A stretch of DNA of 64,000 bases from Streptomyces sp. NBC_00442 (GTDB lineage Bacteria; Actinomycetota; Actinomycetes; Streptomycetales; Streptomycetaceae), in contig NZ_CP107918.1 in NCBI RefSeq assembly GCF_036014195.1, positions 2,604,001-2,668,000 on the forward strand. Direction: 5' to 3'. Under the pieces are notes generated by a model. It had not been told where the DNA came from and did no database searches. It worked only from the letters and a program-made list of their open reading frames with translations. Positions 17,180 through 27,229 of the stretch are shown here, in pieces (position 1 is the first letter of the stretch; every line of letters starts with the position of its first letter). The position numbers and the translations under genes were made by a program.

Positions 17180-18013
17180 ATGCCAAGAACGCGTGAACTG
17201 GAGCCGGGCGACAGCCTTGAGCAGTACATCGGGCACCTTGTCCGGGAAGCTCGCGCCGCCATGGACAAGGCCGAGGGCAGAAAGCTCTGGACCCAGACGC
17301 ACCTCGCCGAGCGCGTGTTCGTGAGTCAGACCCGGATCTCCGAGGTCGAGCTCGGCGAAGTACCGCCGGACCGGCGCCTGGCCGAGAAGATCGAGCGGAC
17401 GCTCACCATGCGATCGGGATCACTGGTCGATCTGGTCAAGTTGCTGGAGCGGGAGAACGTTCGCGACTACGCCAGACCGTTCGTGCGCCGACAGGAGGAA
17501 GCCCGGCTGATCCACGACTTCAGGCTGACCGTCCCCGCACTCCTCCAGACCCGCGACTATGCACGCGCCCTGCTGGTCACCGGTGACGCGGACCCCAAAG
17601 TGATCGACACGTACGTCGAGCAACGCATGGAGCGGCGGCGGATTCTGAACCAGGACGATCCTCCGTGGTTCGCGGCGATCGTGGATGAAGCGGTGCTCCT
17701 GCGCGGCACCGGTTCGGGGCCCATCATGGCTGCGCAGCTCAAGGTGCTGCTGGAAGCCCAGGAAGTCCCGACCACCAGCATCCGGATACTGCCGCTCGGA
17801 TCACCCCATGTCATCGCCGGTTCGTTCACGCTCGTCACCCTGGCCAACGGGGTCCGCGGCGCGTACACCGAGGGGTTTTCAACCGGTAACTACACCGAGG
17901 AGTTCGCCGAGGTGATGACATACCAGAGGGTCTATGATCGGCTCGCCGCCAGCGCGCTGACAGCCGAGGCGTCCACAGCCCTGATCTACGAGGCGATGGA
18001 GAGGTTCACGTGA
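17180..18013 (+). CDS. XRE-family regulator with DUF5753 domain
   Basis: A 277-aa protein. Residues ~15-75 are the Cro/C1-type HTH (WTQTHLAERVFVSQTRISEVELG). From ~100 on lies the DUF5753 domain, with the typical FRLTVPALLQTRDYARALL and RMERRRIL blocks and an EE/AAEASTALI end. This architecture is that of the WhiJ-like and AbaA-associated regulators of Streptomyces. It overlaps the DUF397 gene downstream by four bases. By family precedent the pair controls morphology or antibiotic production through an antagonist mechanism. Confidence 0.92.
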   Translation: MPRTRELEPGDSLEQYIGHLVREARAAMDKAEGRKLWTQTHLAERVFVSQTRISEVELGEVPPDRRLAEKIERTLTMRSGSLVDLVKLLERENVRDYARPFVRRQEEARLIHDFRLTVPALLQTRDYARALLVTGDADPKVIDTYVEQRMERRRILNQDDPPWFAAIVDEAVLLRGTGSGPIMAAQLKVLLEAQEVPTTSIRILPLGSPHVIAGSFTLVTLANGVRGAYTEGFSTGNYTEEFAEVMTYQRVYDRLAASALTAEASTALIYEAMERFT

Positions 18014-18198
18014 ACGAAGCACCGAACTGGCACAAGTCCTCGTACTCCGGGGGCAACACCAACGACTGCGTCGAGGTCGCGGACAACCAGCCACGCGTCC
18101 TGGTCCGTGACACGAAGGACCACAGCAAGGGCACTCTGATTCCGTCCCGCCCCGCCTGGGACGCCTTCGTGACGTACGCCAAGCGAGCCGCGGGGTAA
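18010..18198 (+). CDS. DUF397 small protein
   Basis: A 62-aa protein with the canonical DUF397 sequence WHKSSYSGGNTNDCVEVA, then VLVRDTKD and a WDAFV end. DUF397 proteins accompany XRE/DUF5753 regulators and are thought to antagonise or modulate them. The GTG overlaps the regulator's TGA by four bases, implying coupled, near-stoichiometric translation. Confidence 0.93.
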   Translation: MNEAPNWHKSSYSGGNTNDCVEVADNQPRVLVRDTKDHSKGTLIPSRPAWDAFVTYAKRAAG

Positions 18199-18230
18199 CG
18201 GCACGCCGCCTCGACCGAGCGACAGCGCAT

Positions 18231-18273
18231 GCCGGGGCCCCCTCTCCAGGCTTCGCGGAGAGGGGGCCCCGGC
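18231..18273. terminator. 17-bp hairpin between DUF397 gene and ABC permease
   Basis: A perfect 17-bp GC-rich stem beginning GCCGGGGCCCCC, with a 9-nt AGGCTTCGC loop, between two convergent genes. It should terminate transcription from both sides. Confidence 0.8.
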
Positions 18274-18301
18274 ACGTCGGGCGCACCCAGAACCCGGCGT
18301 A

Positions 18302-19098
18302 TCAGCCGGCGGCACGCCGGTACTTGCGGACCGCGAGCGCGCGGAAGACGACCAGGATCAGGAGCGACCACAGCACCGACGCGAGAATCGCGTGCCGCAT
18401 GGGCCAGGCGTCGGGGGTCTGGAAGCCCGGGGGCAGGTTGCCGAACAGTTCCCTGGCCGCCTGGACCGTGGTGCTGAACGGGTTCCACTCCGCGATGTGC
18501 CGGAAGAACGTCGGCAGGTTGTTGGAGTCCACGAACGCGTTCGAGATGAAGGTCAGCGGGAACAGCCAGATGAGCCCGCCGGACGTGGCCGCCTCCGGGG
18601 TCCGTACGGACAGGCCGATCAGGGCGCCGATCCAGGAGAACGCGTACCCGAGCAGGAGCAGCAGGCCGAACGCGGCGAGGGCCTTGGGGACGCCGTCGTG
18701 GATGCGCCAGCCGATCAGCAGGGCGACCCCGGCGAGGACGACCAGGGTCACGGCGGTCTGCGCCAGGTCCGCCAGGGTGCGGCCGGTGAGCACCGCCCCG
18801 CGGGCCATGGGCAGCGAGCGGAAGCGGTCGATGAGGCCCTTGTGCATGTCGTCCGCGATGCCGGCGCCCGCGCCCGCCGTCGCGAAGGTGACGGTCTGCG
18901 CGAAGATGCCGGCCATCAGGAACTCGCGGTAGCTCTGCTGCGAGAGCGAGCCTCCGACCTGGATGGATCCACCGAAGACGTAGGTGAACAGGACCACGAA
19001 CATGATCGGCTGGATCAGGCCGAACAGGACCACTTCGGGGATCCGCTTCATGCGGATCAGATTCCGCTGGGCAAGGACCAGGGAATCGCTCATGGCAC

Positions 19099-19102
<4 letters not shown>
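18302..19102 (-). CDS. ABC-2 type transporter permease (DrrB family)
   Basis: A 266-aa integral membrane protein with six hydrophobic segments and the ABC-2 features QRNLIRMKRIPEVV and GAGIADDMHKGLIDRFRSLPM. It is the membrane half of a daunorubicin-resistance-type exporter, paired with the upstream ATPase. GTG 19102 is chosen because it overlaps the ATPase stop (GTGA) and has AAGGAG eight bases upstream; ATG 19093 is possible. Substrate is unknown, and no biosynthetic cluster is nearby. Confidence 0.9.
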
Positions 19103-20139
<1,037 letters not shown>

Positions 20140-20288
20140 GTGAGTACCCCCAGTGTGGGTGTGACTTCCTGGACAAATCCTAGATTTGCCGGGCGGGGAA
20201 CGCCCGGTGGAGCCCTCGCGGGCCCGAAGGAGCCACACCCTAACGCGATACATCGCGTCCTGTCAGCGGTTCAGCCGGATCAGCCGGA

Positions 20289-21518
20289 TCACCCCAGGAC
20301 GATGTAGCCCGCCTCCCCCAGCGCCGCGGTCACCTCGGCGCAGTGCTCGGGCCCCTTCGTCTCCAGGTGCAGCTCGACCTCCACCTCGGTGAGACCGAGC
20401 CGGGGATCGGTCCGTATGTGGCTCACGTCCAGGACGTTGACGTCGAGCACCGTCAGCTCCCCGAGCAGCGAGGCCAGCGCGCCGGGGCGGTCCTTCAGAC
20501 GCAGCCGCACCGACAGATAGCGACCGGCCGCCGACATGCCGTGCCGCAGTATGCGCTGCATCAGGAGCGGGTCCACATTGCCGCCCGACAGCACCGCGAC
20601 CACCGGCCCGCGGAACGACCCGGGGTCACTGAGCAGCGCGGCCACCGGGCTCGCCCCCGCCGGCTCCACCACCAGCTTCGCCCGCTCGAGGCACAGCAAC
20701 AGCGCACTGGCGAGCTCGTCCTCGGAAACCGTACGCACCTCGTCCACCAGCTCGCTGACCAGCGAGAACGGTATGTCGCCCGGCCGCCCCACCTTGATCC
20801 CGTCGGCCATCGTCGGCGACGTCTCGACGGCGACCGGACGGCCCGCCGCAAGGGAGGGCGGATACGAAGCGGCGGCCGCCGCCTGCACGCCCACGATCCT
20901 GACGTCGGGCCGCAGCGCCTTCACCGCGACGGCGATGCCGGCCGCGAGCCCGCCGCCGCCGATGCCGACGACGATGGTGCGCACCTCGGGACACTGCTCC
21001 AGGATCTCCAGGCCCACCGTGCCCTGCCCCGCGATGATGTCCGGGTGGTCGAAGGGGTGGATGAACACCGCGCCCCGCTCGTGCGCGTAGGCCTGGGCGG
21101 CGGCAAGCGTCTCGTCGACGACCGTGCCGTGCAGGATCACCTCAGCGCCGTAGTGCCGCGTCGCCGCCACCTTGGGCAGCGGCGCCCCGATCGGCATGAA
21201 CACCGTGGAGTGCACCCCGAGCAGCGAGGAGGCGAGGGCCACGCCCTGCGCGTGATTGCCGGCGCTCGCCGCGACGACCCCGGCCGCCCGCTCCTCGGGC
21301 CGCAGCCCCGCGATCCTCACGTAGGCGCCGCGCAGCTTGAACGAACCGGTCCGCTGGAGGTTCTCGCACTTGAGGTGGACGGGGGCGCCCACCAGCGACG
21401 ACAGGTGGCGCGATCCTTCCATCGCGGTGGCGCGGGCCACCCCCGACAGCATCTTCTGCGCGCCGCGGACGTCATCGAGGATCAGGTGGTGCAGGGGACT
21501 GGGCGTACCGAAGCTCAT
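20289..21518 (-). CDS. ilvA: threonine ammonia-lyase (threonine dehydratase)
   Basis: A 409-aa PLP enzyme converting L-threonine to 2-oxobutyrate + NH3, the entry to isoleucine. The PLP lysine is K61 in SFKLRGA, the phosphate-binding glycine loop is VGIGGGGLAAG, and the last ~75 residues form a single ACT-like domain (DRPGALASLLGEL). One short ACT domain and this length match the compact, catabolic-type actinobacterial form. It is divergent from a MarR gene. 2-Oxobutyrate can also feed propionyl-CoA, the substrate of PccB. Confidence 0.93.
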   Translation of the reverse strand: MSFGTPSPLHHLILDDVRGAQKMLSGVARATAMEGSRHLSSLVGAPVHLKCENLQRTGSFKLRGAYVRIAGLRPEERAAGVVAASAGNHAQGVALASSLLGVHSTVFMPIGAPLPKVAATRHYGAEVILHGTVVDETLAAAQAYAHERGAVFIHPFDHPDIIAGQGTVGLEILEQCPEVRTIVVGIGGGGLAAGIAVAVKALRPDVRIVGVQAAAAASYPPSLAAGRPVAVETSPTMADGIKVGRPGDIPFSLVSELVDEVRTVSEDELASALLLCLERAKLVVEPAGASPVAALLSDPGSFRGPVVAVLSGGNVDPLLMQRILRHGMSAAGRYLSVRLRLKDRPGALASLLGELTVLDVNVLDVSHIRTDPRLGLTEVEVELHLETKGPEHCAEVTAALGEAGYIVLG

Positions 21519-21673
21519 GTCCTCAAGTCTCGCAGCTCACCCCCGTCGCGGCCGTCCGGATTCCGGGCGGCCGGGCAGTTGTCCACAGGATTGTGCACCG
21601 CCGGTACGTACGCCGGTCGGGCCGCGTACTCTGTCCCCCACCAGACCGACACCCGCACGAGAGAGCCCCGGCC

Positions 21674-22177
21674 ATGCCCCCAGTTCAGGACATGACTCCT
21701 CCGCTCGAACCCGGCCTCCTCGATGCCCTCCAGCACCAGGTGGCCGTGTTCGCCCGCCGCGCAGAGCAGACCAGGCTCGGCGGCGTCGGACAGGTCCGCA
21801 ACTCGATGGACCGGGCGGCCTACCTGCTGCTCAACCGGCTCGACCTGGAAGGCCCGATGGGCGTCAAGGCGCTCGCCGCGGGCATGGGGATCGACTCGTC
21901 GACCGTGACGCGTCAGGTCGCGCCGCTCGTCGACACCGGCCTGGTCAAGCGCACCTCCCACCCCGAGGACGGGCGGGCTGTCGTGCTGCAGCTGTCACCG
22001 CGCGGCCAGTCCCGCCTCGAAGAGGTGCGCTCCTCGCGGCGCGAGCTGATGGCGCAGGTCACGGACGGCTGGACGGACGAGGAGCGGGAGTCGTTCTGCG
22101 CGCTCCTGACCCGCTTCAACTCGGCGCTCTCGGCCCGCCAGTCCGCCACGCAGGAGCCGGTGGCTCCGACCTCTTGA
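21674..22177 (+). CDS. MarR-family transcriptional regulator
   Basis: A 167-aa winged-helix protein: an N-terminal dimerisation helix, the HTH GVKALAAGMGIDSSTVTRQVAPL, and the beta-wing HPEDGRAVVLQLS, which includes the conserved D-G-R. A C-terminal helix completes the dimer interface. It is divergent from ilvA (155-bp gap). A weak GAGAG precedes ATG 21674; ATG 21692 is an alternative. Its effector is unknown. Confidence 0.9.
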   Translation: MPPVQDMTPPLEPGLLDALQHQVAVFARRAEQTRLGGVGQVRNSMDRAAYLLLNRLDLEGPMGVKALAAGMGIDSSTVTRQVAPLVDTGLVKRTSHPEDGRAVVLQLSPRGQSRLEEVRSSRRELMAQVTDGWTDEERESFCALLTRFNSALSARQSATQEPVAPTS

Positions 22178-22207
22178 CCCGGGGCTCGCGCCTGCCCTCA
22201 TATGAGG
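22174..22207 (+). promoter_or_regulatory. sigma-70-like promoter with palindromic -10 region
   Basis: TTGACC (22174-22179), 18 bases, then TCATAT (22198-22203) predicts a start point near 22210, so the downstream gene would be leaderless from ATG 22211. The -10 element sits in a perfect 12-bp palindrome, CCTCATATGAGG (22196-22207), a possible operator. Confidence 0.5.
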
Positions 22208-22210
22208 CTC

Positions 22211-22720
22211 ATGCGCGAGCGGCAGTTCACCCGACACCGCCGCCGCACCCGGGAGTTCGAGGCATTCGTGGCGGGCGCGGGGGGCCGGCTGCTCCATGCC
22301 GCCACCCTGCTGACCGCCGAGCCGCCCGACGGCAACCCGCGCGCCCGGGGCCTGCTGACGGCCGCCCTCGCCGAGACGTACGCCCGATGGCACCGGCTGC
22401 GCGGCGAGGACCCCTACGACCGCACCCGCCAGGAACTCGCCGCCCGTTTCGCCCGCACCGCCTGGCGCCACCACCGGCCGGCCGTACCCGGCATGCCCCG
22501 GCCCGCCGCCGACGCGGGACTCCTCGCCCGGCTGACCCCGCAGGAACGCCTGATCCTCGTCCTGCGCCTGTACGAGGGGGTCGCCGAGGAACAGACCGCG
22601 GCGCTCGTCGGACTGCCGGTGGACCGCGTGCGCGCCATCTGCACCCGGGCCGTCACCGCGATGCGCAGCGCCCCGAAGCCGGCCGCGCCCGCGACCCCCG
22701 CTCCCGAGGCGTCCCCGTGA
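22211..22720 (+). CDS. sigma factor-like protein (region 4 fold)
   Basis: A 169-aa protein lacking a clear region 2. Its C-terminal half carries an ECF-sigma region-4-like helix-turn-helix: LTPQERLILVLRLYEGVAEEQTAALVG, then DRVRAICTRAVTAMR. The N-terminal half, ARGLLTAALAETYARW, is reminiscent of a degenerate sigma core. It may be a divergent ECF factor or a sigma-derived DNA-binding regulator. The next gene, for a small membrane protein, may be its anti-sigma-like partner. The ATG at 22202 is an alternative start. Confidence 0.65.
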   Translation: MRERQFTRHRRRTREFEAFVAGAGGRLLHAATLLTAEPPDGNPRARGLLTAALAETYARWHRLRGEDPYDRTRQELAARFARTAWRHHRPAVPGMPRPAADAGLLARLTPQERLILVLRLYEGVAEEQTAALVGLPVDRVRAICTRAVTAMRSAPKPAAPATPAPEASP

Positions 22721-22754
22721 CGCGGCGGCCCCGCGGCGAGGGGCAGGCCCCGCG

Positions 22755-23006
22755 ATGAGCGCGCCCGACCGCAAGACCGCCGAGGTCCGCCGGCTCCTGG
22801 AGAGCGCGGGCCACCCGGCCGTACCCGCCGAACTCGCGGACAGGGCAGCCGAGTTGGGCCTTCGGATGCTGCGCAGACGGCGCGTGGTGCGGCGGCTGCT
22901 GTGGCTGCTCGTCGCGGCGGCCGCGGTCGTGTTCGTGGTCTGGGCCTCGATCGCCCAGCCCTGGGTGGCGCCACCGTCCACGGTGACGCCACCCGTCGGG
23001 ATCTAG
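22755..23006 (+). CDS. small membrane protein following the sigma-like gene
   Basis: An 83-aa protein. About 50 cytoplasmic residues (SAPDRKTAEVRRLLESAG) precede one membrane span (RRLLWLLVAAAAVVFVVW), with a short Pro-rich exterior tail. The layout, a small cytoplasmic helical part plus one span directly downstream of a sigma-like gene, resembles a reduced anti-sigma factor, but no zinc HxxxCxxC motif is present. Function is unproven. Confidence 0.7.
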   Translation: MSAPDRKTAEVRRLLESAGHPAVPAELADRAAELGLRMLRRRRVVRRLLWLLVAAAAVVFVVWASIAQPWVAPPSTVTPPVGI

Positions 23007-23041
23007 GGCCTCCCGGCCCGTCTCCCGGCCGTTCGCCGCCG

Positions 23042-24196
23042 CTAGCCCAGCGCCTGCTGAAGGTCGGCGAGCAGGTCGTCCGCGTTCTCGATGCCCACCG
23101 AGACCCGGACCAGGTCCGCGGGGACTTCGAGGGCGGAGCCCGCGACGCTCGCGTGCGTCATCAGGCCCGGGTGCTCGATCAGCGACTCGACACCGCCGAG
23201 GGACTCGCCGAGCGTGAACAGCTTCGTACGGTTGCAGACCTCGACGGCCGCCCGCTCGCCGCCCTCGACGCGGAAGGAGACCATGCCGCCGAACGCGCGC
23301 ATCTGCTTGGCCGCCACCTCGTGGCCCGGGTGATCGGGCAGTCCCGGGTACAGGACGTGCGTGACCTTGGCGTGCCGGGACAGCATCTCGGCGACCTTGC
23401 CCGCGTTCTCGCTGTGCCGGTCCATGCGGACCGGAAGCGTCTTGATGCCGCGCAGCACCAGCCAGGAGTCGAAGGGCCCGGCGACCGCGCCCATCGCGTT
23501 CTGGTGGTACGCGAGCTCCTCGCCGATCTCCGCCGAGTCGGTGACCAGGGCGCCGCCCACGACGTCGGAGTGGCCGCCCATGTACTTGGTCAGCGAGTGC
23601 ACCACGATGTCCGCCCCGAGCGAGAGGGGCTGCTGGAGGTAGGGGCTCGCGAAGGTGTTGTCGACGACGAGCCTGGCCCCCGTGTCCGCGGCCACCTGCG
23701 CCACGGCCGCGATGTCGGTGATGCCGAGCAGCGGGTTGGACGGCGTCTCGACCCAGATGACCTTCGTGCGGTTGGTGACCGCGGCCCGCACCGCCGCCGG
23801 GTCGGAGGTGTCGGCGACCGACCACTCGACGCCCCAGCGCGAGACGACCTTCGCGAACAGCCGGAACGTGCCGCCGTACGCGTCGTTCGGAATCACCACG
23901 TGGTCACCGGGCGCGAGCAGCGTACGCAGCAGGCAGTCCTCGGCGGCGAGACCGGAGGCGAACGCGAGTCCGCGGCGGCCGCCTTCGAGGGCCGCCAGGT
24001 TCTCTTCGAGGGCGGTCCTGGTCGGGTTCGCGCTGCGGCTGTACTCATAGCCGCCGCGAAGCCCGCCGACGCCGTCCTGCTTGTACGTGGAGACCTGGTA
24101 GATCGGGGGTACGACCGCACCGGTCAGCGGATCCGCGGTGTTCCCGGCGTGGATCGCGAGGGTCTCGAAGCTCTTGTCGTGGTGCTCGTGGCTCAT
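23042..24196 (-). CDS. metB: cystathionine gamma-synthase / trans-sulfuration PLP enzyme
   Basis: A 384-aa enzyme of the Cys/Met-metabolism PLP family. Signatures are YEYSRSANPTR, the Tyr-rich NDAYGGTFRLF loop, and HSLTKYMGGHSDVVGG with the PLP-binding lysine. By family it condenses O-succinyl (or acetyl) homoserine with cysteine to cystathionine; a gamma-lyase role cannot be excluded from motifs alone. ATG 24196 gives the usual MSHEHHDKSFETLAIHAG start. msrA, also sulfur-related, is one gene away on the other strand. Confidence 0.9.
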   Translation of the reverse strand: MSHEHHDKSFETLAIHAGNTADPLTGAVVPPIYQVSTYKQDGVGGLRGGYEYSRSANPTRTALEENLAALEGGRRGLAFASGLAAEDCLLRTLLAPGDHVVIPNDAYGGTFRLFAKVVSRWGVEWSVADTSDPAAVRAAVTNRTKVIWVETPSNPLLGITDIAAVAQVAADTGARLVVDNTFASPYLQQPLSLGADIVVHSLTKYMGGHSDVVGGALVTDSAEIGEELAYHQNAMGAVAGPFDSWLVLRGIKTLPVRMDRHSENAGKVAEMLSRHAKVTHVLYPGLPDHPGHEVAAKQMRAFGGMVSFRVEGGERAAVEVCNRTKLFTLGESLGGVESLIEHPGLMTHASVAGSALEVPADLVRVSVGIENADDLLADLQQALG

Positions 24197-24291
24197 GGAC
24201 GCAGAGCCTAGTTCGTCGGCAGCACAGGTTCGCCCCATACGGCGACGCTCCGGTTCGCGGTATGCGGGCACGGTCTGGTTCGCTGGTGGTC

Positions 24292-25401
24292 ATGGAGATT
24301 CTGTGGACCCTGATCGTGCTGTGCATGATCGTCGCGATCCTCGGCCGGTTCGTCCTTGGACGCGGTGGCGGCGGCATCCGCCTGTCCCGGCCCGGTGCGC
24401 CGGACGCCGCGGACCCGGCGGCGTACGGATTCGTACGCCAGGAGGAACTCGACGTGCGCCTGCCGGGGCCCGACCAGGATCTCCTCGACGTACTCGCGGT
24501 GGTGCAGGGCACCCAGGACTGGAAACCGGCCCAGCGCCTCCTCGCCGCGACGCCCAAGGAGGGCGAGCGGCGCTGGCAGCGCGTCCAGGCCTTCGCGGGC
24601 GCGGCCTCGCTCGAACTGGCCCGGCGGCCGGGCGTCGGCGGGGCGTGGTTGCGCAACTGGCGCTCGGAAGCACCCAAGGACGCGGGGGCGGCGCAGGTGC
24701 ACGCCGAGTTCCTGGTCCAGCAGGCGTGGCGCTCCTCGTCGGTGGGCCGGGACGACTTCCGCATCATCCTGGAGGAGGCCCGCACGGTCTGCGGCGAGGC
24801 CGCCCTGCTCGCCCCGGGCGACCCCGTGCCCTCCATCGTCGAACTCGCCGTGGCCCGCGGACTCGCCTACCCGCGCCCGGAGTTCGACCAGCTGTGGGCG
24901 AAGGTCCTCGACCGCGCCCCGCAGCACATGGGGGCGCACGTGGCGGCGCTGCACTACCACTGCGAGAAGTGGCACGGCTCGCGCGCCCAGGCCGACGAGT
25001 TCGCGACGGCGTCCGCGGCCCGCGCCCCGCGCGGCGCCCTGCTCTCGGCCCTTCCCCTGTTCGCGGTGTACGAGCACATGCCCGACATCGTCCTGGTCAG
25101 CGACTTCCACCGCACAGCCGTGGTGAGCCGGGCCATGGAGGGCGCCCTGCACGCCGTCCACCACGCCCGCCCCGACGACCCGGCCCTGCCGCTCGTCCGC
25201 CACCTCCTGGTGTCCTTCCTCGTGCCGGCCCAGCGGTGGGCGGAGGCGATGGAACAGTTCGTCGCCCTGGACGGCCATGTGGGCGCCGTCCCCTGGACGG
25301 TCTCCGAGGACCCGGCGGCGCAGTACGCCCTGCACCGGGCGCTGGCGGTGGCGGGCTACGAGTCGAACGGCGGCAGCCCGGCGACGCTGGGGCGGCTTTG
25401 A
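24292..25401 (+). CDS. membrane-anchored helical-repeat protein, function unknown
   Basis: A 369-aa protein: one N-terminal span ([20 protein letters not shown]), a short Gly-rich linker and a long alpha-helical cytoplasmic region with TPR-like spacing (e.g. [18 protein letters not shown]). I recall similar proteins in other streptomycetes but no domain of known function. It is divergent from metB and co-directional with msrA. ATG 24292 puts the membrane span directly at the N-terminus. Confidence 0.8.
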   Translation: MEILWTLIVLCMIVAILGRFVLGRGGGGIRLSRPGAPDAADPAAYGFVRQEELDVRLPGPDQDLLDVLAVVQGTQDWKPAQRLLAATPKEGERRWQRVQAFAGAASLELARRPGVGGAWLRNWRSEAPKDAGAAQVHAEFLVQQAWRSSSVGRDDFRIILEEARTVCGEAALLAPGDPVPSIVELAVARGLAYPRPEFDQLWAKVLDRAPQHMGAHVAALHYHCEKWHGSRAQADEFATASAARAPRGALLSALPLFAVYEHMPDIVLVSDFHRTAVVSRAMEGALHAVHHARPDDPALPLVRHLLVSFLVPAQRWAEAMEQFVALDGHVGAVPWTVSEDPAAQYALHRALAVAGYESNGGSPATLGRL

Positions 25402-25486
25402 CGGCAGCTTCCGCGGCGCGCGGCGGAATCTCCGGGCCCGGCCGTACGTTCACCCTAGGCACCCGAACCTCTCCGAGGAGCCCACG

Positions 25487-26206
25487 ATGATCTTCGGCCG
25501 CCGCCCGCCCGAGCTGCCCACCCCCGAGCAGGCCCTCAAGGGCCGTCCGGAGCCCGAATTCACCCTGCCCGAACGGCACACGGTCCTCGGCAACCCGCTG
25601 GCCGGCCCCTACCCCGAGAACCTGGAGGTCGCGGACTTCGGGATGGGCTGTTTCTGGGGCGCGGAGCGCAAGTTCTGGCAGACGCCGGGCGTCTGGACGA
25701 CGCTCGTCGGCTACCAGGGCGGCAGCACCGTGAACCCGGCGTACGAGGAGGTCTGCTCCGGCCTGACCGGGCACACCGAGGCGGTCCGGGTGGTCTACGA
25801 CCCCGCCCTCGTCCCGTACGCGCAGCTCCTGAAGGTGTTCTGGGAGAACCACGACCCGACGCAGGGGTTCCGCCAGGGCAACGACGTGGGCACGCAGTAC
25901 CGCTCGGCGATCTACACCCACAGCCCCGCCCAGGCGGCCACGGCCCAGGCCTCCCGCGAGGCCTACCAGGAGGTCCTCACGGCCTCGGGCCACCGCGCGA
26001 TCACGACGGAGCTGCTGCCGGCGCAGGGCCGCCCGTTCTACGCCGCGGAGCCCTATCACCAGCAGTACTTGGACAAGAATCCGGCCGGGTACTGCGGCAT
26101 CGGCGGCACCGGCGTCAAGCTCACGGCCCCCTTCGAGACGAACTGGGGCGCGTCCTGCCCGACGGGGATCGCTCCGGCACCCGAGGTCACGGAAACGACC
26201 AAGTAG
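25487..26206 (+). CDS. msrA: peptide-methionine (S)-S-oxide reductase MsrA
   Basis: A 239-aa enzyme that reduces methionine-S-sulfoxide in proteins. The catalytic cysteine is C55 in the invariant GCFWGAE motif. Other family blocks are [41 protein letters not shown] and [12 protein letters not shown]. Further Cys residues ([14 protein letters not shown]) near the C-terminus can serve as resolving cysteines. ATG 25487 follows CCGAGGAG. Confidence 0.96.
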   Translation: MIFGRRPPELPTPEQALKGRPEPEFTLPERHTVLGNPLAGPYPENLEVADFGMGCFWGAERKFWQTPGVWTTLVGYQGGSTVNPAYEEVCSGLTGHTEAVRVVYDPALVPYAQLLKVFWENHDPTQGFRQGNDVGTQYRSAIYTHSPAQAATAQASREAYQEVLTASGHRAITTELLPAQGRPFYAAEPYHQQYLDKNPAGYCGIGGTGVKLTAPFETNWGASCPTGIAPAPEVTETTK

Positions 26207-26213
26207 CCGCGGC

Positions 26214-26252
26214 CCGGTCCGGTCCGAACCGGGCCGGGCCGGACCGGACCGG
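26214..26252. terminator. hairpin between msrA and XRE regulator
   Basis: CCGGTCCGGTCC and its exact complement are separated by 15 nt that can pair further (GGGCCGGGCC-type). It lies between convergent stops, consistent with a bidirectional terminator. Confidence 0.6.
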
Positions 26253-26257
26253 ACGCC

Positions 26258-27085
26258 CTAGCGCCGCTCCAGGCGCTGGACCAGGATCGAGTCGGTGCCG
26301 GACGCCGTTCCCGGATAGAGGACGGTCATCGTCGAGCGGAGCGGGGGCGCGGGCGGGGCGGGGACCAGCTCCACCGTGCGGGAGGCGAAGTCGCCCACGG
26401 AGCGGCAGGACCACCAGGCGTCCAGGTCGGGCCGCGTCTCGCGCAGGCGGGCGGTCAGACGGCGGACCCGGGCGTCGTCGGGGCTGCGGTCCGCGCGGCC
26501 GCGGAAGTGCCGGTGCAGATCCATCGCGACCGGCTCCCAGGTGGGCAGCAACCGCTGGTGGGCCGGGTCGGTGAGCAGCAGCAGGAGCAGATTGCGGTCC
26601 GCGACGGGTACGCGTCCCGGATCGGGCCACAGACCCGCGTACGCCTCGTTCCACGCGGTGATGAACAGCGCCGGGTCCAGGGAGAGGGCCGGAGTGTCGG
26701 CCCAACTCTCCATCAGGGCACGGGTGTTGGGGTCGGGTGCCGCGAGCGGCTCAGGAGCCGCGTACCCCGCGAGGGTCAGGACGTGGGCGTGGGACGTCGC
26801 GTCCAGGCGCAGGGTGCGGCTCACCGCGTCGAGGACCTGCCGTGATGTCTCCACCCGCCCCTGTTCGAGCCAGGAATACCAGGCCACGCCCACCCCGGCC
26901 AGGGCGGCGACCTCCTCGCGGCGCAGGCCCGGTGTGCGGCGCCGTGCGCCCGGGGGCAGGCCCAGGTCGGCGGGGCGCAGGCGTTCGCGGTGGGCGCGCA
27001 GGAAGCCGCCGAGTTCGCGCCGCCGTGACGCGTGCCCCGCTCCCGCGCGGGTGTCCGCGTCCGTGTCCGTGCCCGTGTCCGTCAC
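26258..27085 (-). CDS. XRE regulator with MmyB-like ligand domain
   Basis: A 275-aa protein. An Asp/Thr-rich leader precedes the HTH: RTPGLRREEVAALAGVGVAWYSWLEQGR (~49-76). The C-terminal domain is MmyB-like (WNEAYAGLWPD, RNLLLLLLTDP, RADRSPDDARVRRLTARLRE), thought to bind fatty-acid-type ligands. GTG 27085 follows AGGAGG at nine bases. It is divergent from a VOC-family gene, a common regulator/target layout. Confidence 0.9.
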   Translation of the reverse strand: MTDTGTDTDADTRAGAGHASRRRELGGFLRAHRERLRPADLGLPPGARRRTPGLRREEVAALAGVGVAWYSWLEQGRVETSRQVLDAVSRTLRLDATSHAHVLTLAGYAAPEPLAAPDPNTRALMESWADTPALSLDPALFITAWNEAYAGLWPDPGRVPVADRNLLLLLLTDPAHQRLLPTWEPVAMDLHRHFRGRADRSPDDARVRRLTARLRETRPDLDAWWSCRSVGDFASRTVELVPAPPAPPLRSTMTVLYPGTASGTDSILVQRLERR

Positions 27086-27229
27086 GATCTGCACCCTCCT
27101 CGGCGGGCACGACTCCCGCACCCTGTTGCCGCGCCGCGCGGCCTCTTGCCCGCCCCTCAGCCTATGACCAGCACTCACCGCATCAACCGGGACCTGGCTG
27201 GGGGGCCGTCGGGGGCGGAGGCTGCCGTC

